Positions 1 to 8,656 of a DNA stretch of 64,000 bases are shown in pieces (the first letter of the stretch is position 1; every line of letters begins with the position of its first letter). Below the pieces are notes generated by a model that was given only the letters and a program-made list of their open reading frames with translations, had not been told where the DNA came from and did no database searches. Location of the stretch: the NCBI GenBank assembly GCA_020638675.1, contig JACKID010000002.1:186001-250000 (forward strand), written 5' to 3'. The translations under genes were made by a program, and so were the position numbers. The DNA is from Planctomycetota bacterium (lineage in GTDB: Bacteria > Planctomycetota > UBA8742 > UBA2392).

Positions 1-1530
1 CTGGCAGACAACGGCCGTGAAGGTTGCTGTGGTCGTACCCCGGGCAAGCCCGGTCATCATGTCGCTGGAGGGCGTGTACTTGGCAACGCTGGTGTTGGAC
101 ATGCCGACGCCGTCAAACCCGCCGACCGGCGCTCCCGCACCGACGCCGATCCAGCTGAAGAAAGCATTCACCGCGCTGTAGGGCAGGTTCAACAGGTTGG
201 CGACGATGCCCGCGATGTCGAAGCGGTACTGGGCCATATCCAGCTCGAAGTTGGGAATCGCAAACACGGTGAAGTTCTGGCCCGGCACCACGCTGGCGGA
301 GATGTAGCCGTTCTGCGTAAGCCAGTTCGTGATCCAGCCCGGAACCATCGAGGCCACCTGCTGCACGTAGCCGGTGTAGGGCGACAGCACCTGGCTCTGG
401 CTCATCTGCCCGGTAACCCACGTCGCGGCCTGGCTGACGTAGGTGGAGATCGTGGTGGTGAACAACTGCTGGTTGAACGGGCCTTCCGTCTCGTAGCGGC
501 CCTTGGCACGGGCGGGCAGGCTCTGGCCAACGCTGATTGAGTAGGACGGCGACAGCGTGGTCAGCTGCACCAGGTCGCTTGGCACCATCGTGTTGATGAA
601 GTCCTGCGCCGGCTGCAGCTGTGCGGAAAGACCGGTGGCCCAGTTGGCCACGCCCTGCGCCCAGTTGCCGATGATCGGCCAGCCGGAAATCTGGTTCATG
701 ACATAGGCCAGCAGGTTGAGGCAGCCGCGGACTTCACCGATCAGCAGGCTGGCGAAGTCGGCCTTGATCAGGGCGGACTCGATCAGCGAAGCCGTCACGC
801 TGTGCAGCGCGCTGGTCTGGCTGCCGGTCGTGCCGAGGGTCACGCCGCCGGCGTCGGCCAGGAACTGCAGGATGCCGGAGTTGTCCAGCAGCTGCTCAAG
901 CAGCGCGAGCTGGCTGGAGTTGAGGTTGTCATTGTAGATGTCGACGGTATTGAGGATCGCGACCTGCTGGTTCAAGGCATCGCGGATCAAGGTCGCGCTG
1001 GCGCTGTTGATCTGGCCCTCCTGCTCGAGCGCGTCCACGCTTTCGACGCCGAGTTCAACAAAGCGCGAAAGCCCGCTGCCGATCGCCTGATCGAAGCTGT
1101 CGGCGGTGAACGCCTCGGACGTGGCCCAGGCGCCGACTTCTAGGGTCTGCGGGTGGACATCCTGGACGTTGCCGTCCATGTCCACGATGGCGACCTCAAC
1201 ACCGAGGGCCGTCGCGTCAGCGATCGGCGGAACCATCACGTACGCCTTGCCCCCGTCACAGTGGAACGCGGGCACGCAAACGCTGTTTCCGAGGTAGCTG
1301 AAGCGAACGTGGAAGCCCTTGGCGGCCTCCGATGAGCTGCCCTGTACCGGAAGCGCGAGCATTTCGCCCGGCTCGGCCGCGGCTACCGGCAACACATCCG
1401 ATGCAAAAGTCACAGGTTGTGGCTTTTCACCGTTGCCGTCGTCACCCGACTGGCAGGCCGCGCTGAAGCCGACCATGACAATGGCCGCCAACAGGGCCAG
1501 CCGCTTTACTGCCGCACCTTGAGTCCACAT
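1..1530 (-). CDS. Putative secreted lipoprotein, C-terminus cut by window edge
   Basis: An open frame runs from an ATG at 1530 to base 1 with no stop, giving 510 codons; the end lies outside the window. The N-terminus is a lipoprotein signal: positive residues, a hydrophobic stretch, then GFSAAC with the lipidated Cys at about residue 26. A Gly/Asp-rich linker (QSGDDGNGEK) follows. The mature part is rich in Gln, Ser, Asn and small hydrophobic residues, with repeated amphipathic stretches. I recognise no catalytic motif or family. It is divergent from the lipoprotein gene at 1786, with about 255 bases between the two starts. Export to the periplasmic face of the inner or outer membrane is the only function I can infer. 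Confidence 0.75.
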   Translation of the reverse strand, partial: MWTQGAAVKRLALLAAIVMVGFSAACQSGDDGNGEKPQPVTFASDVLPVAAAEPGEMLALPVQGSSSEAAKGFHVRFSYLGNSVCVPAFHCDGGKAYVMVPPIADATALGVEVAIVDMDGNVQDVHPQTLEVGAWATSEAFTADSFDQAIGSGLSRFVELGVESVDALEQEGQINSASATLIRDALNQQVAILNTVDIYNDNLNSSQLALLEQLLDNSGILQFLADAGGVTLGTTGSQTSALHSVTASLIESALIKADFASLLIGEVRGCLNLLAYVMNQISGWPIIGNWAQGVANWATGLSAQLQPAQDFINTMVPSDLVQLTTLSPSYSISVGQSLPARAKGRYETEGPFNQQLFTTTISTYVSQAATWVTGQMSQSQVLSPYTGYVQQVASMVPGWITNWLTQNGYISASVVPGQNFTVFAIPNFELDMAQYRFDIAGIVANLLNLPYSAVNAFFSWIGVGAGAPVGGFDGVGMSNTSVAKYTPSSDMMTGLARGTTTATFTAVVCQ

Positions 1531-1785
1531 ATGCAATGTCCCCACGTCTTGGGTCCGTTGAAATGCCCCCTCCGCAAGGGGCGTAAGATTCGAGAAGGCG
1601 GTGAGAGTAGGGATGACGTTTTGGACTTCAAGCAGTTTTGGTGATTTACGGAGAAAAAGTTGTGACAAGACCGTGATAATTAGGCTGTGCGTTTTAGGCG
1701 TCCGTTTGAACCCTCCTTGCTTCAAGGTCTTACAAAGAAGAGAATATAAGCATTGGAGAGCGGCAACCCCTGCACGGGAGTGTCT
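1531..1785. promoter_or_regulatory. Divergent intergenic region between two lipoprotein genes
   Basis: This gap must hold promoters for both divergent genes. A short GC hairpin (GCCCC/GGGGC arms) lies near 1565-1585. The stretch around 1620-1745 is clearly more AT-rich than its surroundings. I could not assign a convincing -35/-10 pair. A GGGAG ribosome-binding site sits seven bases before the start at 1786. Confidence 0.4.
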
Positions 1786-2526
1786 ATGAAGTTCAGCCCT
1801 CTTCCCCTGCTTCACCTCGCGCTGATTGCGCTGTTGGTCGCGGCGTGTTCCGCGCCGCAAACCGTTGAACGCCAGGGGCGCTCCACGCCTCCGTACGAGG
1901 TGCTGGTCCATGCATTGGGCCCGGCGCGCGTTTCTGATGACGGGTTTGATGCGCGCTTCGAGTTCGAGGTCGTCAGCCCGCTGGACCTGCAGCGCAACTC
2001 ACTGGTGCAGGAACTGAAGCAGACCATCACCTTCGAGTACGAAGACGGCAGCGCACGCGAGCGCCACCTCACGCTGGTGGAGGCCTTCCGACTGCGCCTG
2101 GAGTACATCGACGCCGCACGCCAGTACCACTACCGCATCTACGTCGGGCAGAGCGACCGGCACTCCATGCGCGGCATGAACGACCTGGCCGACGACGTGG
2201 TCGCCGTGCGTATCGACCGCCATGTGTTTGCCTATGTCGCCAACGTGATGGGCGCGGACTTCACCGAGGCCGGCTTTGCACACCTGCCCCGCAACGAAGA
2301 CGGCACCGTGGTCTCGGAGATCCCGGAGAAGTTCAACTCGAATTACCAGAGCAAGCACGACACCCGCGGCTGGATCGCCAACAGCGGCGACTCACTCGGG
2401 CTCACCTACCGGATCAAGTACCGCCTGGTGCGCACCGGCGTGGACAGCCCCCACTTCGAGGTGGACCGCGGCGGCGGCTACGGCGTAGTCGAAGCGCCGG
2501 CCGTCGTCTGGATGCCTTCGCGCTAA
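1786..2526 (+). CDS. Putative lipoprotein of unknown function
   Basis: The start is set at the ATG at 1786, which is preceded by GGGAG at good spacing and opens a classical lipoprotein signal (hydrophobic stretch ending LLVAAC, Cys21). An in-frame start at 1753 would put 11 non-signal residues in front. The mature protein is about 225 residues, mixed alpha/beta in character, with alternating charged and aromatic residues (for example EYIDAARQYHYRIYVG) that suggest a beta-rich periplasmic domain. I do not recognise the family. An intrinsic terminator follows directly, so it appears to be a single-gene transcript. Confidence 0.75.
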   Translation: MKFSPLPLLHLALIALLVAACSAPQTVERQGRSTPPYEVLVHALGPARVSDDGFDARFEFEVVSPLDLQRNSLVQELKQTITFEYEDGSARERHLTLVEAFRLRLEYIDAARQYHYRIYVGQSDRHSMRGMNDLADDVVAVRIDRHVFAYVANVMGADFTEAGFAHLPRNEDGTVVSEIPEKFNSNYQSKHDTRGWIANSGDSLGLTYRIKYRLVRTGVDSPHFEVDRGGGYGVVEAPAVVWMPSR

Positions 2527-2539
2527 CGGCTGAAACAAC

Positions 2540-2574
2540 ACAACCCCGCCGCAATCGGCGGGGTTGTCGTTTGA
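2540..2574 (+). terminator. Intrinsic terminator after the 1786 lipoprotein gene
   Basis: A perfect 12-bp stem (2540-2551 with 2556-2567) and a CAAT loop are followed by a short T-rich run. It lies between convergent genes, so it may also stop transcription from the minus-strand gene ending at 2582. Confidence 0.85.
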
Positions 2575-2581
2575 CGGATGG

Positions 2582-3295
2582 TTATGCGGCCTGGTTGTAG
2601 AAACCGCTGAGGGCGACTTCGCTTTCCTCGTCCAACGCCTCGAAGGCGAGCCCGATGGTGCGCCCGCTGAGCGAGCGATGGCGTTCGACAAACGCGAGCC
2701 GGGCCGTGAGCTGGATGACCTTGCCCTCCTCGACAGTGAACGCCGCGTGGGCCGTGCTCTTGCCGACTTCGTTCTCGATGGCCTGCAACTGCTCCGGCGC
2801 GAGCTTGCAGTCCGTGGCGTCAATCGCGACACCGCGGCTGCTGAGGTCGATGGTCTTTGTCTTCAGGCTGACGCCGCCGATCTCAAGCTCGACCGGCAGG
2901 TCCACGTGCACCCTCGGCGCCGTGCGGCGCTGCGACTGGCGGAACATGTTGTTCAGCGCGTTCTGGACGGCTTCCTTCACGCTGCGCCCGCGGATCGGGC
3001 GGTGGAACTTGCCGGAAAGCTGCACGTCCTTCAGGCGGCGCTCGTAGTCCGGGCGCGTCAGCGCGACCACCGGCAGCCCCGGCAGCATCTCGTTGGCGAA
3101 CATACCGACGGCGAGGTTGTCATCGACGATCGTGCCGTAGTCCATCACCAGCACGTCGAACAGCCCGGTGCTGAGCTTGGCCTCGGCATCGGCGCGGCTG
3201 ACCGCGATGCTGACTGCATGGCCGACGCCGCGCAGCAGGCTGCGCACGAGATAGGCGGATTCCTCAAACAGGTCCGTGATGAGCACGTTCGCCAT
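2582..3295 (-). CDS. Receiver-like domain fused to PilZ (c-di-GMP) domain
   Basis: The protein is 237 aa from the ATG at 3295 (MANVLITDLFEE). Residues 1-120 look like a response-regulator receiver domain: acidic D8 near the N-terminus, the phospho-acceptor candidate D52 in LVMDYG, and a conserved Thr/Lys region further on. Residues about 140-235 look like PilZ, with an R-x3-R motif (RTAPR) and DLSSRG matching the D-x-S-x-x-G c-di-GMP motif. It probably links a phosphorylation signal to c-di-GMP binding in the cytoplasm. There is no DNA-binding or enzymatic output domain and no neighbouring kinase. An upstream in-frame start at 3370 adds 25 residues of low quality and was not chosen. Confidence 0.85.
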   Translation of the reverse strand: MANVLITDLFEESAYLVRSLLRGVGHAVSIAVSRADAEAKLSTGLFDVLVMDYGTIVDDNLAVGMFANEMLPGLPVVALTRPDYERRLKDVQLSGKFHRPIRGRSVKEAVQNALNNMFRQSQRRTAPRVHVDLPVELEIGGVSLKTKTIDLSSRGVAIDATDCKLAPEQLQAIENEVGKSTAHAAFTVEEGKVIQLTARLAFVERHRSLSGRTIGLAFEALDEESEVALSGFYNQAA

Positions 3296-3403
3296 GACTG
3301 ACTCCAGCTGTGTTTCGCGTGAGATAACGGTGCCGTCGGCACTGTCAGATAATCGGCGCAATGTGTGCAACTCTTTGGTTTTTTCGCGCGCGCGTTAAAA
3401 GAA

Positions 3404-3506
3404 ACGTGGTGCGGCCGTCTCGGCTGCATGGCGCGCGGGCGTCCCGCTCGCGCGTGTCGTGTGCGGGACGCACACGACGGCTGCGGGCAGGATGCCCACA
3501 ACACGT
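3404..3506. repeat. Multi-hairpin palindrome cluster (copy A)
   Basis: Four consecutive hairpins have three-base loops. They are 3411-3417/3421-3427 (loop TCT, one G-T pair), 3432-3441/3445-3454 (loop TCC, one G-T pair), 3456-3465/3469-3478 (loop GGA, 10 perfect pairs) and 3485-3489/3493-3497 (loop GGA). An outer stem (3404-3411 with 3499-3506, one mismatch) encloses them. It lies between the stop of valS and the start of the receiver-PilZ gene. Two further elements of the same architecture occur at 35716 and 60865. Confidence 0.75.
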
Positions 3507-3508
3507 CC

Positions 3509-6256
3509 CTACTTGGCCTGCGCTTTGACTTCCTCGATGTGCTTCTCGACGCGCTCGAGCTCGGCGACGATTTCGCTGAGTCGGTCGCGGTCGCGCTGCA
3601 CCACGTCCTTGGGCGCGCGCTCGATGTAGTTCAGGTTCTCGAGCTTGCGCTTCAGCTTGGTCACTCCCTCGTTCAGCTTCGCCTGGTTGGCCTCGAGCCG
3701 CAGCAGCTCCATCTTGAAGTCGATCAGGCCTTCCAGGTTCACGTAGACTTCGTTGCCGCCGCCCAGCACCACCGTGGCGCTTGCCTTGGGCTTGCGCGCC
3801 CCCACCGCCACCTCGAAGCCCGACATGTTCACCAGCTTGCTCACCGTGTCGCGCTCGGCCTCGGCCAGCAAGTCGAGCGTCGCCTTGTCCGCCACGTTGA
3901 GTGCGGCGCTGATCGGCGTCTTCGGGTCAAGGTTGTGCTCGGCGCGGATGTTGCGCAGGGCCCGCGTCACGTCCTGCATGAAGCCGAAGCGTTTGCGCTC
4001 GGGCAGGAACAGACGCTCCTTGCTTGCCTTTGGCCACGCCGCGATCGCCAGCGCGAGCTCGGGCGTGTCGCCGCGCAGCGCCGCCGATAGCGGGCGCAGG
4101 TTCTGCCAGATCTCCTCGGTAATGAACGGCACGAACGGGTGCAGCATCTTCAGGATGCCGTCCAGCACGCGCACCAGTGTGCTCTGTGCGCGCAGCCTTG
4201 AGCGCTCGCCGCCCTTGCCGTCGTACAGGCGCGGCTTCACCACCTCGAGGTACCAGTCGCAGAAGTCGTCCCACACGAAGTGGTACAGCGCCTGGGCGGC
4301 CTCGTTGAACTTGTAGCGCTCAAGCGCGTCGGTCACGTCCACGATGGTGCTCGTGAGGCAGCCCTCGATGTAGCAATCCTCAAGCTCCACCACCTGGCCT
4401 TCGTTCAGCCCGGCGCGCTCGGAATCCGACAGCTTGCCGATGGCTTCTTCAAAGTCGCCCAGGTTGGTCAGCGCAAAGCGCGATGCGTTCCACAACTTGT
4501 TGCAGAAGTTGCGGCCCATCTCGAACTTGCTCTCGGCCAGCTTGATGTCCTGGCCTTCGCTGGTGAGCATCGGCAGCGTCAGGCGCACCGCGTCCACGCC
4601 CCACTGCTCGGCCATGTCTAATGGATCAATGCCGTTGCTGAGCGACTTGCTCATGCGACGGCCCTGCCCGTCGAGCACCGTCGCGTGGATGTACACCGTG
4701 CTGAACGGCTTCTCGCCGGTGAACTCGTAGCTGGCCATCACCATGCGGGCCACCCACAAATAGATGATATCCCGTGCGGTGCTGAGGAAATGCGTCGGGT
4801 AGAAGTAGCCGAGGTCGGCGGTCTTTTCCGGCCAGCCCAGCGTGCTGAACGGCCACAGCCACGAGCTTGCCCAGGTGTCCAGCACGTCGTCGTCGCGGCG
4901 CACCAGCGGCTTGCCGGACTTCGGGTGCAATGCGCCCTCGGGCGGGTCTTCCTTCAGCGCCACGGCGTTGCCGTCTGCGTCGTACCACACCGGGATGCGA
5001 TGCCCCCACCACAACTGGCGCGAGATGCACCAGTCGCGCACGTTCTCGAGCCAGCTCAGGTACACGCGCTCCCAGCGTTCGGGCACGAAGGTGATCTCGC
5101 GCTTGCCCTCGGCGTTGGGCTTCACGGCCGCGATCGCCGGCTGCGCGAGCTCTTTCATCTTCACGAACCACTGCTCGCTGAGCAGAGGCTCCACGGGCGT
5201 CTTGCTTCGGTCGCTGTGCGGCACGTTGTTGGTGTAGTCTTCCACGCGCTCAAGCAGCCCGAGCTCGTCCAGCTCGTCGACCAGCTGCTTGCGGGCCTTC
5301 AGACGCTCGATGCCCTGGTACTTGCCCGCCTGCTCGTTGAGCGTGCCGTCCTTGTTCAGCACGTTGATCATCGGCAGGTCGTGCCGCTGGCCGCGCTCAT
5401 AGTCGTTGAAGTCGTGGCCGGGCGTCACCTTCACGGCGCCGGTGCCGAATTCCGGGTTCACGGTGTCGTCGGCGATCACGGGTATTTCGCGCCCGAGGAT
5501 CGGCAGGATCAGCTGCTTGCCCACCAGGTTGCTGTAGCGGTCGTCGTCGCCGTTCACCGCCACGGCCGTGTCGCCGAAGAGTGTTTCGGGGCGCGTGGTC
5601 GCCACCACCACGAACTTTTCCGGCTGGTCCTTGATCTGGTAGCGGATGTACCAGAGGTGGCCGCGGGTTTCGGTGGTTTCGATTTCGTCGTCGCTGATCG
5701 CGGTCTGCAGCTTGCAGTCCCAGTTGATCATGCGGTAGCCGCGGTAGATGAGGCCTTTTTCCCACAGCTTCACGAAGGATTCGCGCACGGCGCGGGTCAG
5801 GCCTTCGTCCATGGTAAAGCGGGTGCGCGACCAGTCGCAGGATGCGCCGAGTTTGCGAAGCTGGTTGAGGATGCGGTTGCCGTACTCATCCTTCCACTTC
5901 CACACTTCCTCGAGGAACTTCTCGCGCCCGAGCTCGTTGCGGGTGGTCTTCTGCTCGGCGAACAGCTTCTTTTCGACAACTGCCTGGGTCGCAATGCCCG
6001 CGTGATCCGTGCCCGGCAGCCACAGCACGCAGAAGCCCTGCATGCGCTTGAAGCGGGCCACGGCGTCCTGCAGCGTGTTGTTGAGCGCGTGCCCCATGTG
6101 CAGCGCGCCGGTCACGTTCGGCGGCGGGATCATGATGGTGAAGGGCTTTTTGCGAATGTCGCGCACGGCCTTGAACAGGTCGTGCGAAGCCCAGAATTCG
6201 TACCACTTGGTTTCAATGGTTCCAGGCTGGAACCGCGGGGGCATCTCTGCCGGCAT
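3509..6256 (-). CDS. valS: Valyl-tRNA synthetase
   Basis: This enzyme (915 aa) charges tRNA-Val with valine in the cytoplasm. It shows the class I signatures: PPPNVTGALHMGH (HIGH-type motif at residues 53-56) and GRRMSKS (KMSKS-type motif near residue 530). The typical editing domain lies between them, and the ValS C-terminal coiled coil closes the protein (LEANQAKLNEGVTKLKRKLE region). The start ATG at 6256 is preceded by GGAGACAACC and gives the usual family length. The frame stays open a further 410 codons upstream to 7486, but that part is antisense to the neighbouring DUF3160 gene and is not coding. Conserved and intact. Confidence 0.97.
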   Translation of the reverse strand: MPAEMPPRFQPGTIETKWYEFWASHDLFKAVRDIRKKPFTIMIPPPNVTGALHMGHALNNTLQDAVARFKRMQGFCVLWLPGTDHAGIATQAVVEKKLFAEQKTTRNELGREKFLEEVWKWKDEYGNRILNQLRKLGASCDWSRTRFTMDEGLTRAVRESFVKLWEKGLIYRGYRMINWDCKLQTAISDDEIETTETRGHLWYIRYQIKDQPEKFVVVATTRPETLFGDTAVAVNGDDDRYSNLVGKQLILPILGREIPVIADDTVNPEFGTGAVKVTPGHDFNDYERGQRHDLPMINVLNKDGTLNEQAGKYQGIERLKARKQLVDELDELGLLERVEDYTNNVPHSDRSKTPVEPLLSEQWFVKMKELAQPAIAAVKPNAEGKREITFVPERWERVYLSWLENVRDWCISRQLWWGHRIPVWYDADGNAVALKEDPPEGALHPKSGKPLVRRDDDVLDTWASSWLWPFSTLGWPEKTADLGYFYPTHFLSTARDIIYLWVARMVMASYEFTGEKPFSTVYIHATVLDGQGRRMSKSLSNGIDPLDMAEQWGVDAVRLTLPMLTSEGQDIKLAESKFEMGRNFCNKLWNASRFALTNLGDFEEAIGKLSDSERAGLNEGQVVELEDCYIEGCLTSTIVDVTDALERYKFNEAAQALYHFVWDDFCDWYLEVVKPRLYDGKGGERSRLRAQSTLVRVLDGILKMLHPFVPFITEEIWQNLRPLSAALRGDTPELALAIAAWPKASKERLFLPERKRFGFMQDVTRALRNIRAEHNLDPKTPISAALNVADKATLDLLAEAERDTVSKLVNMSGFEVAVGARKPKASATVVLGGGNEVYVNLEGLIDFKMELLRLEANQAKLNEGVTKLKRKLENLNYIERAPKDVVQRDRDRLSEIVAELERVEKHIEEVKAQAK

Positions 6257-6430
6257 GGTTGTCTCCTTGCCCCATGTCGCGGGGCGGCCGCTTTGCCCTT
6301 TCAAAGAGTGCCTCCGTGCGGACGACACCCGGCAAAGCGTGCGGAATGATAACGACGCGCGGTTGCAGGAAAAGGGGCGGCCCCCGCGTTGCAGGCTGGT
6401 AGATTGGCCAGCATCCACCGGAGAATGCCC

Positions 6431-8656
6431 ATGCGACGCCTTGGTCTGGCCATACTGGCTGTGCTTGTCGTGCTCGCGATTGCCCGAGGGCAGGAGGAGA
6501 AGCCAGTCCCCGATCAACCCCAATGGAAAAGCGACGCGGCCAAGGCGGGTCTCGACGAAGCCGCCATCAAGCAACTGGATCGCGACGGGCTGCTGATCGC
6601 AGACCAGCCGCTCCGGCAGGCGTTTTCGGTGTACGTTGAGGGCAAGCTGCCGACGTTCATCACCAGCGACGCCGTGCTGAACGCATTCCACGTCCTGTTC
6701 GAGGAATCGGTCAAACGTCTGGAAGAAACCCGCGCGGAATCCCTTCGCGAGCTGCTGGTGGAGGTGTACGCGGCCTTGCCCAAGGCGATCGAGCGTGAAG
6801 GCCGGGCCAAGCCGGACGAGATCTTCATAGCGTCTATGCCGCGTGCGCGGATGGTGCTGGCGGTCGCCCTGCGCCTGCTCGGCGAGAAGGTGGAACTGTC
6901 CGAGGACGAAGCCAAGCTGGTAGAGGCTGAGGTAAGACAGGCGGAAGGCGCCGTCGGCTCCGGCAAGCCGGAGTGGCTGGGCAAGCCGGACAAGGGCTTC
7001 CTCGCGATCGACTACACCCGCTTCAAACCTCTCGGCTTCTATACAGACAGCACGGAGCTGCAGCGCTACTTCCGCGCCAATCGCTGGCTGCAGACCATTC
7101 CCTTCCGCGTCGACCGCGACGAGGAGCTGGCCGCAGCCCTGCTGATCGGCTGGGCATTCTCTGCGGAGGGTGGTGGTAAGTCCCGAAATCCACGGCGCGA
7201 GATGTATTTCTACGACTGGTTCCTCGGCACAGGCGACGACCTCGACCTCGCCGCAGCGGCGGACCGTGGACGTTTTTTGAGCCTCGGGTTGGAAAACGCG
7301 AGAGAGTCGATTCTCGACGACATCAAAGACATGCCGGCCATCAACGACCAGTTGCGCTTCATCCCCGAGAATCCGCAGGAAGTTGCGGAACTGTCCTTCC
7401 GCCTGATGCCCAGCTTCCGTCTGCCCGACGCCGTGCTGTTCCAGCGCACGACGAATCCGGAAGCATTCGAGCGAACCTTTCCGCAAGGCCTGGAAGTGGC
7501 GGCGATGCTGGGCAACGGCGTCGCCCGCGATGCACTGGACAAGAAAGTCCTGGCCGAGGCGGACCGGGCAATCGCGCTGACGCAGGGCTCAAGCATGTAC
7601 TGCGAATCCCTGCGCGCGTTGGCCACGCTGAATGCCCCGGCCGAAAAGGAGGCGCCCGCGCTGTTCCGCAGCACAGCATGGCAAGTCAAGAGCTGTAACA
7701 CGCAGCTTGCCGGCTGGGCGCAGATGCGTCACGCCTGGCTACTGCAGGCCAAGGAGAACGTCCTGTACGCGGGCCTGGCGCAAGTGCCCGCCGGCTTCGT
7801 TGAGCCGAACCCCGAATTCTGGTGCTCCCTCGCCGCGCTATGCGAAAGAACGCAAACCGCGCTCAAGGACCTCGGCGCGTTGCGCGTGAATTACACCGCA
7901 ATCATTCAGGATTGCCGCGCGCTGGCAAAGCTTATCGAGGACAAGAACTTCTCGCTGTTCGAGGATTCTCCGCAGGATGCCGGGCTGACGGAAGCCGAGA
8001 CGGAAACTTTGATACGAACCGGATACACCCTGATGCTCGTCGACCTGGCAGGGTTGAAGGACATCAAAGACAAGGAGAAGAGGAACAAGGAGTTCGCCAA
8101 GCGCCTGCGCGACGCCGCCACCGATATCGAAGGCGGTAACCCAAAGTCTCCCGAAGTCATCGAAGAGGTACTGGCCGAGAACGGCGGCGACCTCGACACC
8201 GCATGGACGGCGCTGATCTCCCTGATCCGCCGCATCGAGACGCTGTCGCACAAGCAGTTGCGCGGCATCGACTTCAACGAGGACGAGCGGAAGTTTATCC
8301 AGCACGTCGGACAGTCGCTCGCTTCATGCATGTTCTACGGCGGCAACAGCTGGCTGACACCTCGCGACGATGCGCCCCGCGCGGCCGTTGTGGCTTCCAA
8401 CCCGCAGCTGGGGAAGTTTCTGCATGTAGGGATCGGAAGGCCGAGGGTGATGTACATCCTCTACGAGTGGAAGTCCGAGCGCATACTGTGCAAGGGCGCA
8501 GTGTTGCCCTACGCGGAATTCACACACGCCACGCGCCTGACGGACACTGAATGGACGGCAATGCAAAGCACCGCAGAACGCCCGGCGGCGCCGGAATGGC
8601 TCAAGCCGATCATTGAGGGTGGTAAGTTCAACAACAACAGCCCCGACGAAGATTAA
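6431..8656 (+). CDS. DUF3160 family secreted protein
   Basis: The protein is about 741 aa. The start at 6431 is favoured because GGAG (6420-6423) lies seven bases upstream; an ATG at 6425 is the alternative. A signal peptide (LAILAVLVVLAIARG) is followed by a charged helical protein. Family signs are the early block FITSDAVLNAFHVLFEESVKRLEE and the C-terminal block with HVGIGRPRVMYILYEW and LPYAEFTHATRLTDTEW, which match the DUF3160 layout as I know it. DUF3160 members are exported proteins of unknown function in diverse environmental bacteria. Its stop overlaps the stop of the convergent RND gene in a shared TTAA. Confidence 0.8.
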   Translation: MRRLGLAILAVLVVLAIARGQEEKPVPDQPQWKSDAAKAGLDEAAIKQLDRDGLLIADQPLRQAFSVYVEGKLPTFITSDAVLNAFHVLFEESVKRLEETRAESLRELLVEVYAALPKAIEREGRAKPDEIFIASMPRARMVLAVALRLLGEKVELSEDEAKLVEAEVRQAEGAVGSGKPEWLGKPDKGFLAIDYTRFKPLGFYTDSTELQRYFRANRWLQTIPFRVDRDEELAAALLIGWAFSAEGGGKSRNPRREMYFYDWFLGTGDDLDLAAAADRGRFLSLGLENARESILDDIKDMPAINDQLRFIPENPQEVAELSFRLMPSFRLPDAVLFQRTTNPEAFERTFPQGLEVAAMLGNGVARDALDKKVLAEADRAIALTQGSSMYCESLRALATLNAPAEKEAPALFRSTAWQVKSCNTQLAGWAQMRHAWLLQAKENVLYAGLAQVPAGFVEPNPEFWCSLAALCERTQTALKDLGALRVNYTAIIQDCRALAKLIEDKNFSLFEDSPQDAGLTEAETETLIRTGYTLMLVDLAGLKDIKDKEKRNKEFAKRLRDAATDIEGGNPKSPEVIEEVLAENGGDLDTAWTALISLIRRIETLSHKQLRGIDFNEDERKFIQHVGQSLASCMFYGGNSWLTPRDDAPRAAVVASNPQLGKFLHVGIGRPRVMYILYEWKSERILCKGAVLPYAEFTHATRLTDTEWTAMQSTAERPAAPEWLKPIIEGGKFNNNSPDED

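Noticed and set aside
4685..6349. 554-codon open frame antisense to valS
   Set aside because: Shadow of the synthetase gene with repetitive Val/His/Arg composition.
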